Source: UBA3478 sp036782715
GTDB lineage: Bacteria > Bacteroidota > Bacteroidia > Flavobacteriales > Flavobacteriaceae
Assembly: GCA_036782715.1 (NCBI GenBank)
Contig: DAIPYN010000009.1
Span: 1 to 51,114, forward strand
Reading direction: 5' to 3'
Length of the DNA stretch: 51,114 nt
In this document: piece after piece, positions 1-7,238 of the stretch
How the letters are laid out: the number at the start of each line of letters is the position of its first letter
How positions within the stretch are numbered: position 1 is the stretch's first letter
The notes under the pieces: generated by a model
Database searches by the model: none
What the model was told of the DNA's origin: nothing
What the model saw: only the letters and a program-made list of their open reading frames with translations
Position numbers and translations under genes: made by a program

Positions 1-1408
1 AATTAACTTGTACGGCTAATCCGCCTTCGGAGGTCTCTTTGTACTTGGTAGACATATCTTTTGCGGTATCCCACATGGTATCTATGATTTGGTCTAGACT
101 AATTTTAGAATCTCCTGATTTTCTTCCCAATGCTAATTGAGCGGCATTAATTGCTTTAACAGCACCCATTGAATTTCTCTCTATACAAGGAATTTGAACT
201 AACCCTGCGATCGGATCACAGGTTAGACCTAAGTGGTGTTCCATAGCTATTTCTGCAGCGCTAATTGCTTGATCAGGTGTGCCTCCTAAAAGTTCAGTAA
301 GTGCCGCTGCTGCCATTGCAGAGGAAACGCCAATTTCTGCTTGACAACCACCCATAGCGGCTGAAAGAGTTGCATTCTTTTTAAACAGGGTTCCAATTTC
401 TGCAGCGACAGCTAGAAACCGTTCTATTTCAGCTGCTCCACCTTGGTGATTCTCAATAACCAGGTAATACATAAGTACAGCGGGAATTACTCCAGCGCTT
501 CCATTGGTTGGAGCAGTAACTACTCGTCCCATCGCTGCATTTACCTCATTCACAGCAATGGCAAAACAGCTTACCCATTGTAGAATTTGTCTAAATCGAA
601 CCCTTGAATTTTTAATCGCTTCTATCCACTCTTCAGGGGTTGAATAGTTGTAATTTTCAATAAGTTCCTTGTTCATTTTAGCAGCTCGCCTTGTAACCTT
701 TAACCCTCCAGGGAGTTCGCCTGTAGTGTGGCAACCTTCATACATCGCCTCGAGCATAACCTGCCAGATCTCACTGAATCGTTTTTTAGTGTAAGATTCA
801 CCGTATCTCTCGAATTCGTTCTCTAAAACGAGATCGCTAATTTTTTTTTGATTTTTCGAGCAATGTTCTAATAAATCTTCACCTCTGTTTGAAGGATATC
901 TGTAACGATAATCAGGTTCTTTTTCATCTTCAAAGACCTGCTTGCTTACCACAAAGCCTCCACCCACTGAAAAATAAGTGGCATCAATACCTTCGTTATT
1001 GGTTAGCAGAGCTTCTATTATCATACCATTAGCGTGTTCTTCAAGGGCTTTACGATGAAAAATAATCTGCTTCTCTGGATTAAAAGATAGTTTTGTTTTA
1101 CCGAATAAATGAAGTTGTTTTTCTTCGGTAACCCTTCCTAAAATTTCATGAAGTTTTAGGGTGCCGTCCTTTTCGTAATCTGCACCACTTAGTCCCAATA
1201 TCAGTGCCTTGTCGGTGGCGTGTCCTTTACCGGTAAGCGATAAAGAACCAAAAAGATGTATTTCGATAGAAATAATGTCTGTAATTGCAATGCTCTTACG
1301 CTCTAGTTCTTTTCTAAAGAGTTGACAGGCTCTCCAGGGGCCAAGGGTGTGAGAGCTAGATGGGCCTATGCCAATACTTAACATTTCAAACGAGCTAATC
1401 GCACTCAT
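1..1408 (-). CDS. sdaA: L-serine ammonia-lyase (L-serine dehydratase), single-chain, truncated by the window edge
   Basis: Deaminates L-serine to pyruvate and ammonia with a [4Fe-4S] cluster in the cytoplasm. About 469 codons read without a stop from ATG 1408 to base 2, so only the C-terminal end is missing. The N-terminus carries the family motif IGIGPSSSHTLGP (about residues 12-24). Three cysteines, Cys355 (GGCQAE), Cys397 (LTCDPIAG) and Cys408 (PCIERN), are spaced 42 and 11 residues apart; this is the spacing of the cluster ligands in the one-chain type II enzyme. It diverges from dnaK. A -7-like TAACTTTA lies at 1433-1426 on the minus strand, and a palindrome at 1443-1457 lies just upstream. 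The identification is firm; the missing tail should hold the family's conserved C-terminal Cys. Confidence 0.93.
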   Translation of the reverse strand, partial: MSAISSFEMLSIGIGPSSSHTLGPWRACQLFRKELERKSIAITDIISIEIHLFGSLSLTGKGHATDKALILGLSGADYEKDGTLKLHEILGRVTEEKQLHLFGKTKLSFNPEKQIIFHRKALEEHANGMIIEALLTNNEGIDATYFSVGGGFVVSKQVFEDEKEPDYRYRYPSNRGEDLLEHCSKNQKKISDLVLENEFERYGESYTKKRFSEIWQVMLEAMYEGCHTTGELPGGLKVTRRAAKMNKELIENYNYSTPEEWIEAIKNSRVRFRQILQWVSCFAIAVNEVNAAMGRVVTAPTNGSAGVIPAVLMYYLVIENHQGGAAEIERFLAVAAEIGTLFKKNATLSAAMGGCQAEIGVSSAMAAAALTELLGGTPDQAISAAEIAMEHHLGLTCDPIAGLVQIPCIERNSMGAVKAINAAQLALGRKSGDSKISLDQIIDTMWDTAKDMSTKYKETSEGGLAVQVN

Positions 1409-1442
1409 ATCGGTCAATTTATGTTTAAAGTTAAATCATTTT

Positions 1443-1457
1443 CTGACAGCTTGTCAG
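1443..1457. promoter_or_regulatory. Perfect inverted repeat between sdaA and dnaK, candidate shared operator
   Basis: CTGACA-gct-TGTCAG has two perfect 6-base arms and a 3-base spacer. Its TTG (1451-1453) lies 20 bases before a -7-like TAAATCTTG (1474-1482), so the repeat overlaps the expected -33 region of dnaK. On the other strand it lies just upstream of the sdaA -7-like TAACTTTA (1433-1426). No CIRCE element is visible. The repeat is seen directly; its role as an operator or stress-response site is inferred from position. Confidence 0.5.
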
Positions 1458-1515
1458 TCTTTTATGGATGGCATAAATCTTGACTTATGGAATACAAAAC
1501 GAAACTATTTCAGTT

Positions 1516-3423
1516 ATGAGTAAAATTATAGGTATTGACCTCGGAACCACGAATTCTTGCGTTTCTGTAATGGAAGGGAATGACCCAGTGGTTATTCCAA
1601 ATGCAGAAGGTAAAAGAACAACTCCATCGATGATTGCTTTTGTAGAAGGAGGCGAAATCAAAGTAGGAGATCCTGCAAAAAGACAAGCAGTTACCAATCC
1701 TCACAAAACGATTTATTCTATTAAGCGTTTTATGGGTAATAAATTCTCTGAATCATCGAAAGAGACAGGGCGTGTGCCTTATAAAGTAATTAAAGGGGAC
1801 AACGATACTCCTCGTGTTGAGATCGAAGAGCGCTTATATACCCCACAAGAATTATCGGCAATGATCCTTCAAAAAATGAAGAAAACTGCCGAGGATTATT
1901 TAGGACAAACGGTTTCAAGAGCAGTAATTACTGTTCCTGCTTACTTTAATGATGCTCAGCGTCAGGCAACTAAAGAAGCTGGTGAAATTGCTGGATTAAC
2001 GGTTGAACGAATTATCAACGAACCAACGGCTGCTTCTTTAGCCTACGGATTAGATAAAAAAGACAGTGATCAAAAAATCGTTGTTTTTGACTTTGGGGGA
2101 GGAACGCATGATGTTTCTATTCTAGAGTTAGGTGACGGAGTATTCGAAGTTCTTGCAACCGATGGTGATACTCACCTAGGAGGAGACGACGTTGATCAAA
2201 CGATTATTGACTGGTTAGCTGCTGAGTTTGAAGCTGAGGAAGGGATTGATCTTCGTAATGATGCTATGGCTCTTCAGCGTTTAAGAGAGGCTGCTGAGAA
2301 GGCGAAAATTGAATTGTCATCTTCAGCATCTACTGAAATTAATCTGCCTTACGTGACAGCTACAGCTTCAGGTCCAAAACACTTGGTGCGTTCGCTTAGT
2401 CGCTCTAAGTTTGAGCAGTTGATTGCTGACCTAGTAGCTCGTACCATCAAGCCTTGTGAATCAGCGCTTAAATCTGCTGGTCTATCGAAGAGTGATATTG
2501 ATGAGATTATCTTAGTGGGTGGATCAACACGTATTCCTGCAGTGCAAGAAGCGGTTGAAAAATTCTTTGGTAAGGCACCATCAAAAGGAGTAAACCCAGA
2601 TGAAGTAGTAGCTGTTGGTGCTGCGATCCAAGGAGGAGTTTTAACAGGAGATGTTAAGGACGTACTTCTGTTAGATGTGACGCCACTTTCTTTAGGTATT
2701 GAAACTATGGGAGGTGTTGCCACTCGACTAATAGAATCAAACACTACAATTCCAACCAAAAAATCACAAGTTTTTTCGACAGCGGCAGATAACCAACCCT
2801 CTGTAGAGATTCATGTGATTCAAGGAGAGCGTCCAATGGCAACGGATAATAAAACCATCGGACGTTTCCATTTAGACGGTATTCCACCTGCACCTCGCGG
2901 TACGCCTCAAATCGAAGTAACTTTTGATATTGATGCCAATGGTATTATTAAAGTATCGGCTACGGACAAGGCAACCGGTAAGTCACAGGATATTCGTATC
3001 GAAGCTTCTTCTGGATTAACACAAGAAGAAATCGATCGAATGAAAGCCGAAGCGGAGGCAAATGCCGACGCGGATAAGAAGGCAAAGGAATCAGCTGAAA
3101 CTTTGAATGAGGCAGATCAAATGATCTTTCAAACAGAGAAACAATTATCTGAATTTGGTGATAAATTATCTGAGGATAAGAAAAAACCAATTCAAGATGC
3201 TTTAGATGAACTGAAGAAAGCTTTTGAAACTAAGGAGTTAGAAGCAATAAAACCTGCTCTGGACAAGATCAACGAGGCATGGAAAAATGCCTCTGAGGAG
3301 ATGTATAAAGCACAAGCAGAATCGGGTGGAGCTCAAGCAGAACCAGATTCTAATGGGAATGCTTCTTCAGGAGATTCAAATGCGGATTCAGTAGAAGATG
3401 TTGATTTCGAAGAAGTGAAGTAA
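1516..3423 (+). CDS. dnaK: Molecular chaperone DnaK (Hsp70)
   Basis: ATP-driven chaperone that binds unfolded protein segments with DnaJ and GrpE. The 635-residue product begins MSKIIGIDLGTTNS, the usual Hsp70 N-terminus, so ATG 1516 is chosen over an upstream in-frame TTG at 1480. The nucleotide-binding domain covers about residues 1-385, including the phosphate motif FDFGGGTHDVS (Bacteroidota-type His where many bacteria have Phe). The substrate-binding domain contains the linker VLLLDVTPLSLG, followed by a helical lid and a Gly/Ser/Asp-rich tail ending EDVDFEEVK. It stands alone, without grpE or dnaJ nearby, and ends in a strong hairpin terminator at 3451. Control probably involves the palindrome at 1443-1457. 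Confidence 0.97.
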   Translation: MSKIIGIDLGTTNSCVSVMEGNDPVVIPNAEGKRTTPSMIAFVEGGEIKVGDPAKRQAVTNPHKTIYSIKRFMGNKFSESSKETGRVPYKVIKGDNDTPRVEIEERLYTPQELSAMILQKMKKTAEDYLGQTVSRAVITVPAYFNDAQRQATKEAGEIAGLTVERIINEPTAASLAYGLDKKDSDQKIVVFDFGGGTHDVSILELGDGVFEVLATDGDTHLGGDDVDQTIIDWLAAEFEAEEGIDLRNDAMALQRLREAAEKAKIELSSSASTEINLPYVTATASGPKHLVRSLSRSKFEQLIADLVARTIKPCESALKSAGLSKSDIDEIILVGGSTRIPAVQEAVEKFFGKAPSKGVNPDEVVAVGAAIQGGVLTGDVKDVLLLDVTPLSLGIETMGGVATRLIESNTTIPTKKSQVFSTAADNQPSVEIHVIQGERPMATDNKTIGRFHLDGIPPAPRGTPQIEVTFDIDANGIIKVSATDKATGKSQDIRIEASSGLTQEEIDRMKAEAEANADADKKAKESAETLNEADQMIFQTEKQLSEFGDKLSEDKKKPIQDALDELKKAFETKELEAIKPALDKINEAWKNASEEMYKAQAESGGAQAEPDSNGNASSGDSNADSVEDVDFEEVK

Positions 3424-3450
3424 TTCATTGATTTCAAAAATTGATAAAAA

Positions 3451-3477
3451 GGCTGCGAATTTTATTCGCGGCCTTTT
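3451..3477 (+). terminator. Rho-independent terminator of dnaK
   Basis: GGCTGCGAAT (3451-3460), loop TTT, then ATTCGCGGCC (3464-3473) forms a 10-pair stem with one G-T pair. It is followed by TTTT and further Ts, 28 bases after the dnaK stop codon. Confidence 0.85.
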
Positions 3478-3497
3478 CTTTTAAGAGAAAATCATAT

Positions 3498-3505
3498 TAT
3501 ATTTG
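3498..3505 (+). promoter_or_regulatory. -7 box of the tRNA-Ser promoter
   Basis: TATATTTG is a perfect match to the Bacteroidota -7 consensus TAnnTTTG and lies 10 bases before the tRNA 5' end. T-rich sequence 20-odd bases upstream could serve as the -33 box and overlaps the dnaK terminator tail. Confidence 0.65.
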
Positions 3506-3515
3506 CCACCCATTA

Positions 3516-3603
<88 letters not shown>

Positions 3604-3609
3604 AAGCAA

Positions 3610-3636
3610 AGCCCAACACCTAGTGTTGGGCTTTTT
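3610..3636 (+). terminator. Rho-independent terminator of tRNA-Ser
   Basis: AGCCCAACAC (3610-3619), loop CTA, then GTGTTGGGCT (3623-3632) forms a perfect 10-pair stem running into TTTTT. It starts six bases after the encoded CCA. Confidence 0.85.
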
Positions 3637-3932
3637 CATTGGGACCCATCCGAACGGGTTCGAAATGGGGAACAAGGATAAAGCGCATTCGAGCGAAGCG
3701 ATTGGCTTTGCTTTGAGGCAACTCCCATAAGGGATCAATATAGTTAATCCCTCTTTTTTCTGCCCAAGAGGAAACCTCGATGTTTTACCAAGTTTTTGTT
3801 TTGTAGGAATTGAATAGGGCTCAACCTTTCGTCGTTTAGACATTAATTATAATCAACATTATAACGTATTGTTATGTAACCTAGGTTACACATAAGAATA
3901 TCTTATATATTGATTAAAACTAACGATTTGCT
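3637..3932. other. Gene-poor stretch after tRNA-Ser; possible decayed GIY-YIG remnant
   Basis: No convincing gene lies between the tRNA terminator and the peroxiredoxin promoter. On the plus strand ATG 3780 opens the peptide MFYQVFVL and then hits a TAG. This resembles the first residues of small GIY-YIG endonuclease proteins, which are common beside tRNA genes in Bacteroidota, but nothing recognisable follows, so any such gene would be a remnant. Stop codons interrupt all plus frames. The end of the stretch holds two inverted repeats (3861-3890), described separately. Confidence 0.3.
3861..3890. promoter_or_regulatory. Pair of adjacent inverted repeats upstream of the peroxiredoxin promoter
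   Basis: ATAAC-gtatt-GTTAT (3861-3875) is followed at once by the perfect 16-base palindrome TGTAACCTAGGTTACA (3875-3890). Both lie about 40-75 bases upstream of the -33 box (3933), a usual place for an activator or an upstream operator. Binding by an oxidative-stress regulator is only a guess from the downstream gene. Confidence 0.4.
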
Positions 3933-3967
3933 TTTGGGTTCAGAACAGGTTTCAGCAGATAAATTTG
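3933..3967 (+). promoter_or_regulatory. Promoter of the peroxiredoxin gene
   Basis: TTTG at 3933-3936 is followed after 23 bases by TAAATTTG at 3960-3967. Both boxes match the Bacteroidota consensus exactly. The start codon at 3998 leaves a leader of about 25 bases. Confidence 0.7.
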
Positions 3968-3997
3968 AACTATAAATTAATTCAAAACCCAACGATA

Positions 3998-4648
3998 ATG
4001 GAAGAACAAGAAGTTTTCAAAATGCCCCTTATTGGTGATAAGGCACCAGATTTCGAAGCCGTGACTACCACGGGTAAAATGAAATTCTCTGATTACGCAC
4101 CTGGTAAGTGGAAGATTTTATTTTCGCATCCAGCTGACTTTACACCAGTATGTACTACCGAGATGAGTGGTTTTGCTCAGAATCAAGAGCTGTTTGCTGA
4201 CCTTAATACTGCACTAATTGGTCTATCTATTGATTCGATTCACTCACACCTTGCTTGGGTGAATAACGTTAGAGAAAAAACTGGAGTTTATTTTCAGTTT
4301 CCAATAATCGCGGATTTAGATATGAAGGTATCTAAGTTATATGGTATGCTTCAGCCTAGTGAAAGTGAAACTGCAGCCGTTAGAGCTGTGTTCTTTATTG
4401 ATCCTGAAAATAAAATACGTTTAATCATGTATTACCCACTTAATGTTGGACGTAACATGAATGAAATTATTCGAGCTCTTAAGGCACTTCAATTTAGTGA
4501 TAAGAATAAGGTTGCAATTCCTTTAAACTGGGAACCAGGGGATAAGGTGATTGTTCCTCCACCAAAGACTTTAGAAGAGATGGATGCTAGGATTGCTGAT
4601 ACGAGCTGTGAGAAGGTTGATTTCTACCTTGCTAAAAAGCAACTATAG
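3998..4648 (+). CDS. Peroxiredoxin, Prx6 (1-Cys-like) family
   Basis: Thiol peroxidase that reduces peroxides in the cytoplasm. The 216-residue product has the peroxidatic motif PADFTPVCTTE with Cys52 and the long C-terminal extension of the Prx6 family. A second cysteine, Cys204 (DTSCEK), lies near the C-terminus and could be a resolving residue. ATG 3998 is preferred to an in-frame TTG at 3965, because the -7 box 3960-3967 overlaps that TTG and transcription would start after it. An internal ATG at 4022, directly before the conserved core, is a less likely alternative. The gene is monocistronic, between its own promoter and a terminator at 4670. The family is certain; the physiological reductant is unknown. 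Confidence 0.93.
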   Translation: MEEQEVFKMPLIGDKAPDFEAVTTTGKMKFSDYAPGKWKILFSHPADFTPVCTTEMSGFAQNQELFADLNTALIGLSIDSIHSHLAWVNNVREKTGVYFQFPIIADLDMKVSKLYGMLQPSESETAAVRAVFFIDPENKIRLIMYYPLNVGRNMNEIIRALKALQFSDKNKVAIPLNWEPGDKVIVPPPKTLEEMDARIADTSCEKVDFYLAKKQL

Positions 4649-4669
4649 TCTTTCTTTTATTAGGTAATC

Positions 4670-4706
4670 AAAAAGGGGTGGTATTAAACTACCCCTTTTT
4701 ATTTTT
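4670..4706 (+). terminator. Terminator of the peroxiredoxin gene, merged with the next promoter
   Basis: AAAAAGGGGT (4670-4679), an 11-base loop, then ACCCCTTTTT (4691-4700) forms a 10-pair stem. Its last T is also the first base of the -7 box TATTTTTG of the following gene. Confidence 0.8.
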
Positions 4707-4707
4707 G
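4700..4707 (+). promoter_or_regulatory. -7 box of the DUF481 gene
   Basis: TATTTTTG matches TAnnTTTG perfectly and is followed by CA, frequent at Bacteroidota start sites. It lies 17 bases before ATG 4725, giving a leader of about 10 bases. Confidence 0.65.
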
Positions 4708-4724
4708 CAGCATTAAACTTTCAG

Positions 4725-5462
4725 ATGAAAAAAGTATTCACCCTTTTATTTTTGTTAAGCATATCGTGGGGATTTGCACAGAACATACTTGATACTTCAG
4801 CTTTTGCTCATAAACTCGATAGTATATGGTATCTAGAATCGAAACTTAGCTTGAATTACTTTGAAGGCAACCAGAATTTATTTGTGGGAGCTACAGATAT
4901 CGTGGCAGGGCATAGTTTAGGCGATTCTTCTGCAATTTGGTTTATTGGCGGATTCAACACAGTTAGCTCAGAAGGAACATCCATTCGTTCATCAACCTAT
5001 GGTCATTTGAGATACAATAAGACGATTTCGAAAAGAGCAACGTTAAACACTTATTTTCAGTTTCAATCGAATAATGTTTTAGATCTTCAGGCTAGGTATC
5101 TAATAGGAGCTAATGCTACTTTAGATGCTAAGGATACCAAAGATTTCTTATCCATTGGTGTTTTTTACGAGCGAGAAGAATTTTCGATTGACCCTTCGAC
5201 AACTATTTTTCGTGGTAATGTAATGGGATCACTACAGCTTGCAGATAGACAACTTAAGAGTGCACTAGTACTCTACTATCAACCAAGCCTTCAGTCAATG
5301 AGCGACTTTAGGGTATTAGCAAATTTAAATTCTAAGGTACCTGTGTCAGATAGAATGTCTGTAGGATTAGATATCGCAACTCGATTTGATAATCTACCCA
5401 ACACAGATCTGAAGTCATTTGACTTAAATACTTTATTTACACTTTCCTACAAGATCAAATAA
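4725..5462 (+). CDS. DUF481 family outer-membrane beta-barrel protein
   Basis: A 245-residue exported protein. Residues 1-19 form a Sec signal peptide (KK, a leucine/phenylalanine core, then GFAQ). The rest is a series of alternating, aromatic-rich strands typical of a small barrel and resembles the DUF481 (YdiY/salt-induced outer membrane protein) family; the final strand FTLSYKIK ends at the C-terminus. The function of the family is poorly known. It has its own promoter (4700) fused to the preceding terminator, and it converges on the lipoprotein gene at 5515 across a hairpin. Confidence 0.75.
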   Translation: MKKVFTLLFLLSISWGFAQNILDTSAFAHKLDSIWYLESKLSLNYFEGNQNLFVGATDIVAGHSLGDSSAIWFIGGFNTVSSEGTSIRSSTYGHLRYNKTISKRATLNTYFQFQSNNVLDLQARYLIGANATLDAKDTKDFLSIGVFYEREEFSIDPSTTIFRGNVMGSLQLADRQLKSALVLYYQPSLQSMSDFRVLANLNSKVPVSDRMSVGLDIATRFDNLPNTDLKSFDLNTLFTLSYKIK

Positions 5463-5464
5463 AA

Positions 5465-5492
5465 AAGGCTAAGAATTTTCATCCCTAGCCTT
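5465..5492. terminator. Bidirectional terminator between convergent genes
   Basis: AAGGCTA (5465-5471) and TAGCCTT (5486-5492) pair over a 14-base loop, with an A-run before and an AT-rich stretch after. It lies between the DUF481 stop (5462) and the lipoprotein stop (5515) and can serve both. Confidence 0.6.
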
Positions 5493-5514
5493 AAATAAGG
5501 TTTTACAACTTGAT

Positions 5515-6387
5515 TTAGTTAACTATGGCTTGAAGTCCCTTTTGAGAGTCAACAATGGCATCTAAAGGAGATTGATCTCCTGTATTGTCTTGTTCTGCTA
5601 GGTAGTATTCCATACCTGCATGACCTGCATGCTTAAAGATCGCTTTAAAATCAATCTCGCCTTTTCCAACAGGTGCCATATTTCCATCTGCGTCTCTATC
5701 TTTTACGTGAAAAGCTTTGAAACGTCCAGGGTATTTTCCAAAATATTCAATAGGATCAGCCCCCGCAACTGTTGCCCAGAATAAATCGATTTGAAAGTTT
5801 ACGTGTTCAGGGTTAGTTTCAGATAAAATACGATCAACCATAGTAACTCCATCTTCATCTACTTTAAATTCAAAGTCGTGATTGTGATAAAGTAATTGGA
5901 TACCGGCATTGCTCGCTTTTTCTCCTACCACCGATAAAAATTCAATTAGCGTCTCAGTGGTACCATTCATTCCCATGGTACGAGTCTCAAAATTATAAGT
6001 AAACATTCCCATTGGCGGTACTGGAACAACGATGTATTTGAAGCCAGCCTCAATGGCATCTGCAATTTGTTGATCTGCATTCTCGTAACTGATTGATCCT
6101 TGGTGTGAGCTTTTAGGTTCTAAGCCTAATTCGTTCAAATAATTTTTGAATTCTGTAGGAGACATCCCGTAATAGGTGCCATTGTCATATCCTGCGGCTT
6201 CAATATATTGATACCCTGCATCAGCTACTGCTTTTAGAGTACCTTTTGGATCCTTGCTCATCTCATCGCGCACAGTATACAGGGCAAGACCGCCTACACC
6301 ACTCTCTGTACTTTCCATTTTCTTTTCAGTTTTAGAGCCACAGCTGGCTAATAACAATAAGCCAAAAAAGGCATAAACTAGTTTCAT
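5515..6387 (-). CDS. Lipoprotein with a sugar phosphate isomerase/epimerase (xylose isomerase-like TIM barrel) domain
   Basis: A 290-residue lipoprotein. ATG 6387 gives MKLVYAFFGLLLLASC with lipobox Cys16, so this start is preferred to an in-frame codon at 6414. A short Lys/Glu-rich linker leads into an AP-endonuclease-2-like barrel. The expected metal-site pieces are visible: an early Glu (YIEAAGY), His in YHNHDFEF, Asp in FQIDLFW, His in AFHVKDRD and Glu in YYLAEQD. Members act on sugars or cyclitols; the substrate cannot be read here. Its location is periplasmic or outer-membrane anchored. The TSUP gene diverges from it. A weak -7 box (GAAATTTG) is the only promoter hint. Confidence 0.82.
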   Translation of the reverse strand: MKLVYAFFGLLLLASCGSKTEKKMESTESGVGGLALYTVRDEMSKDPKGTLKAVADAGYQYIEAAGYDNGTYYGMSPTEFKNYLNELGLEPKSSHQGSISYENADQQIADAIEAGFKYIVVPVPPMGMFTYNFETRTMGMNGTTETLIEFLSVVGEKASNAGIQLLYHNHDFEFKVDEDGVTMVDRILSETNPEHVNFQIDLFWATVAGADPIEYFGKYPGRFKAFHVKDRDADGNMAPVGKGEIDFKAIFKHAGHAGMEYYLAEQDNTGDQSPLDAIVDSQKGLQAIVN

Positions 6388-6448
6388 GTTGGTTAAGGTC
6401 AAATTTCGATTCAAGATAGAAATTAAATATTCATGGGATGAAATAGGA

Positions 6449-6480
6449 TTGTTAAAATATCGCGCATGGCGGTATCTTTG
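6449..6480 (+). promoter_or_regulatory. Promoter of the TSUP gene, possibly leaderless
   Basis: TTG at 6449-6451, 21 bases, then a perfect -7 box TATCTTTG at 6473-6480. The ATG at 6486 begins five bases after the box, where transcription should start, so the mRNA may have no leader. Confidence 0.65.
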
Positions 6481-6485
6481 CTGCT

Positions 6486-7238
6486 ATGGAAGAACAGCTC
6501 ATCTGGATATTAATGGTAGTTGTTGGATTTATTGCAGGCTTCATCAATACCATTGCTGGAGGAGCTTCGGTATTAACCCTGCCGGCAATGATTCTAATCG
6601 GATTAGACCCAACGATTGCCAATGGAACCAATCGTCTAGGAATAGCAATATCTGCTTTTTCAGCCAGTGCGGGGTACCAGAGTAAGAAAATCAACACCTT
6701 TCCTTTTAGCATTTATCTAGGTTTATCTGCAACTATTGGCTCAGTAATAGGAGCTATGATTGCAGTGGATTTTGACAAGGGCATGTTTAACAGGGTACTT
6801 GCTGTTATCATGATCATTATCGTTTTACTAATGATATTTAAACCTAAAATGGATGTTACCGATATTGCAGAACAATTAAGCGGAAAGCGCTTATGGATAT
6901 CAATCATCGCTTTCTTTGTGTTTGGGATTTACGGTGGGTTTATTAATGCCGGTATGGGACTGATTATGATGATCTGGCTGAACTACTTTAATAAAATGGA
7001 TCTAATCAGAACGAACGCAACAAAAGTACTAGTCGCAGGTATTTACACCATTGGAGCGATTGTTGTGTTTTTTGTAAATGACCTAATTGATTGGAAAATA
7101 GGACTTCTACTTGCCTTTGGTAATATGGTTGGAGGGTGGATTTCGGCTCGTCTGTCTGTAAAAAAAGGAGAGGGTTTTGTAAAGGCCGGAATGATGGTTA
7201 TGGTAATTATAATGGCGATTAAGCTCTGGTTTTTTTAA
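6486..7238 (+). CDS. TSUP family membrane transporter (TauE/SafE-like)
   Basis: A 250-residue inner-membrane protein with about eight hydrophobic segments arranged as two similar halves. Each half begins with a helix rich in Gly and small residues (GFIAGFINTIAGGASVLTLP near residues 14-33; IYGGFINAGMGLIMMIW near 148-164), the signature of the TauE/SafE superfamily. Members export sulfite, sulfonates or other small sulfur or organic anions; no neighbour reveals the substrate. ATG 6486 lies next to the -7 box. Its 3' end overlaps the ribBA stop by four bases in convergent orientation, without a hairpin. Confidence 0.85.
   Translation: MEEQLIWILMVVVGFIAGFINTIAGGASVLTLPAMILIGLDPTIANGTNRLGIAISAFSASAGYQSKKINTFPFSIYLGLSATIGSVIGAMIAVDFDKGMFNRVLAVIMIIIVLLMIFKPKMDVTDIAEQLSGKRLWISIIAFFVFGIYGGFINAGMGLIMMIWLNYFNKMDLIRTNATKVLVAGIYTIGAIVVFFVNDLIDWKIGLLLAFGNMVGGWISARLSVKKGEGFVKAGMMVMVIIMAIKLWFF

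Noticed and set aside
1480..1515. TTG-initiated extension of DnaK
   Set aside because: The 12 extra residues precede the canonical Hsp70 N-terminus, and the TTG lies inside the likely -7 box.
6452..6907. Minus-strand frames opposite the TSUP gene
   Set aside because: Shadow frames of a well-supported membrane protein gene, with no independent signal.
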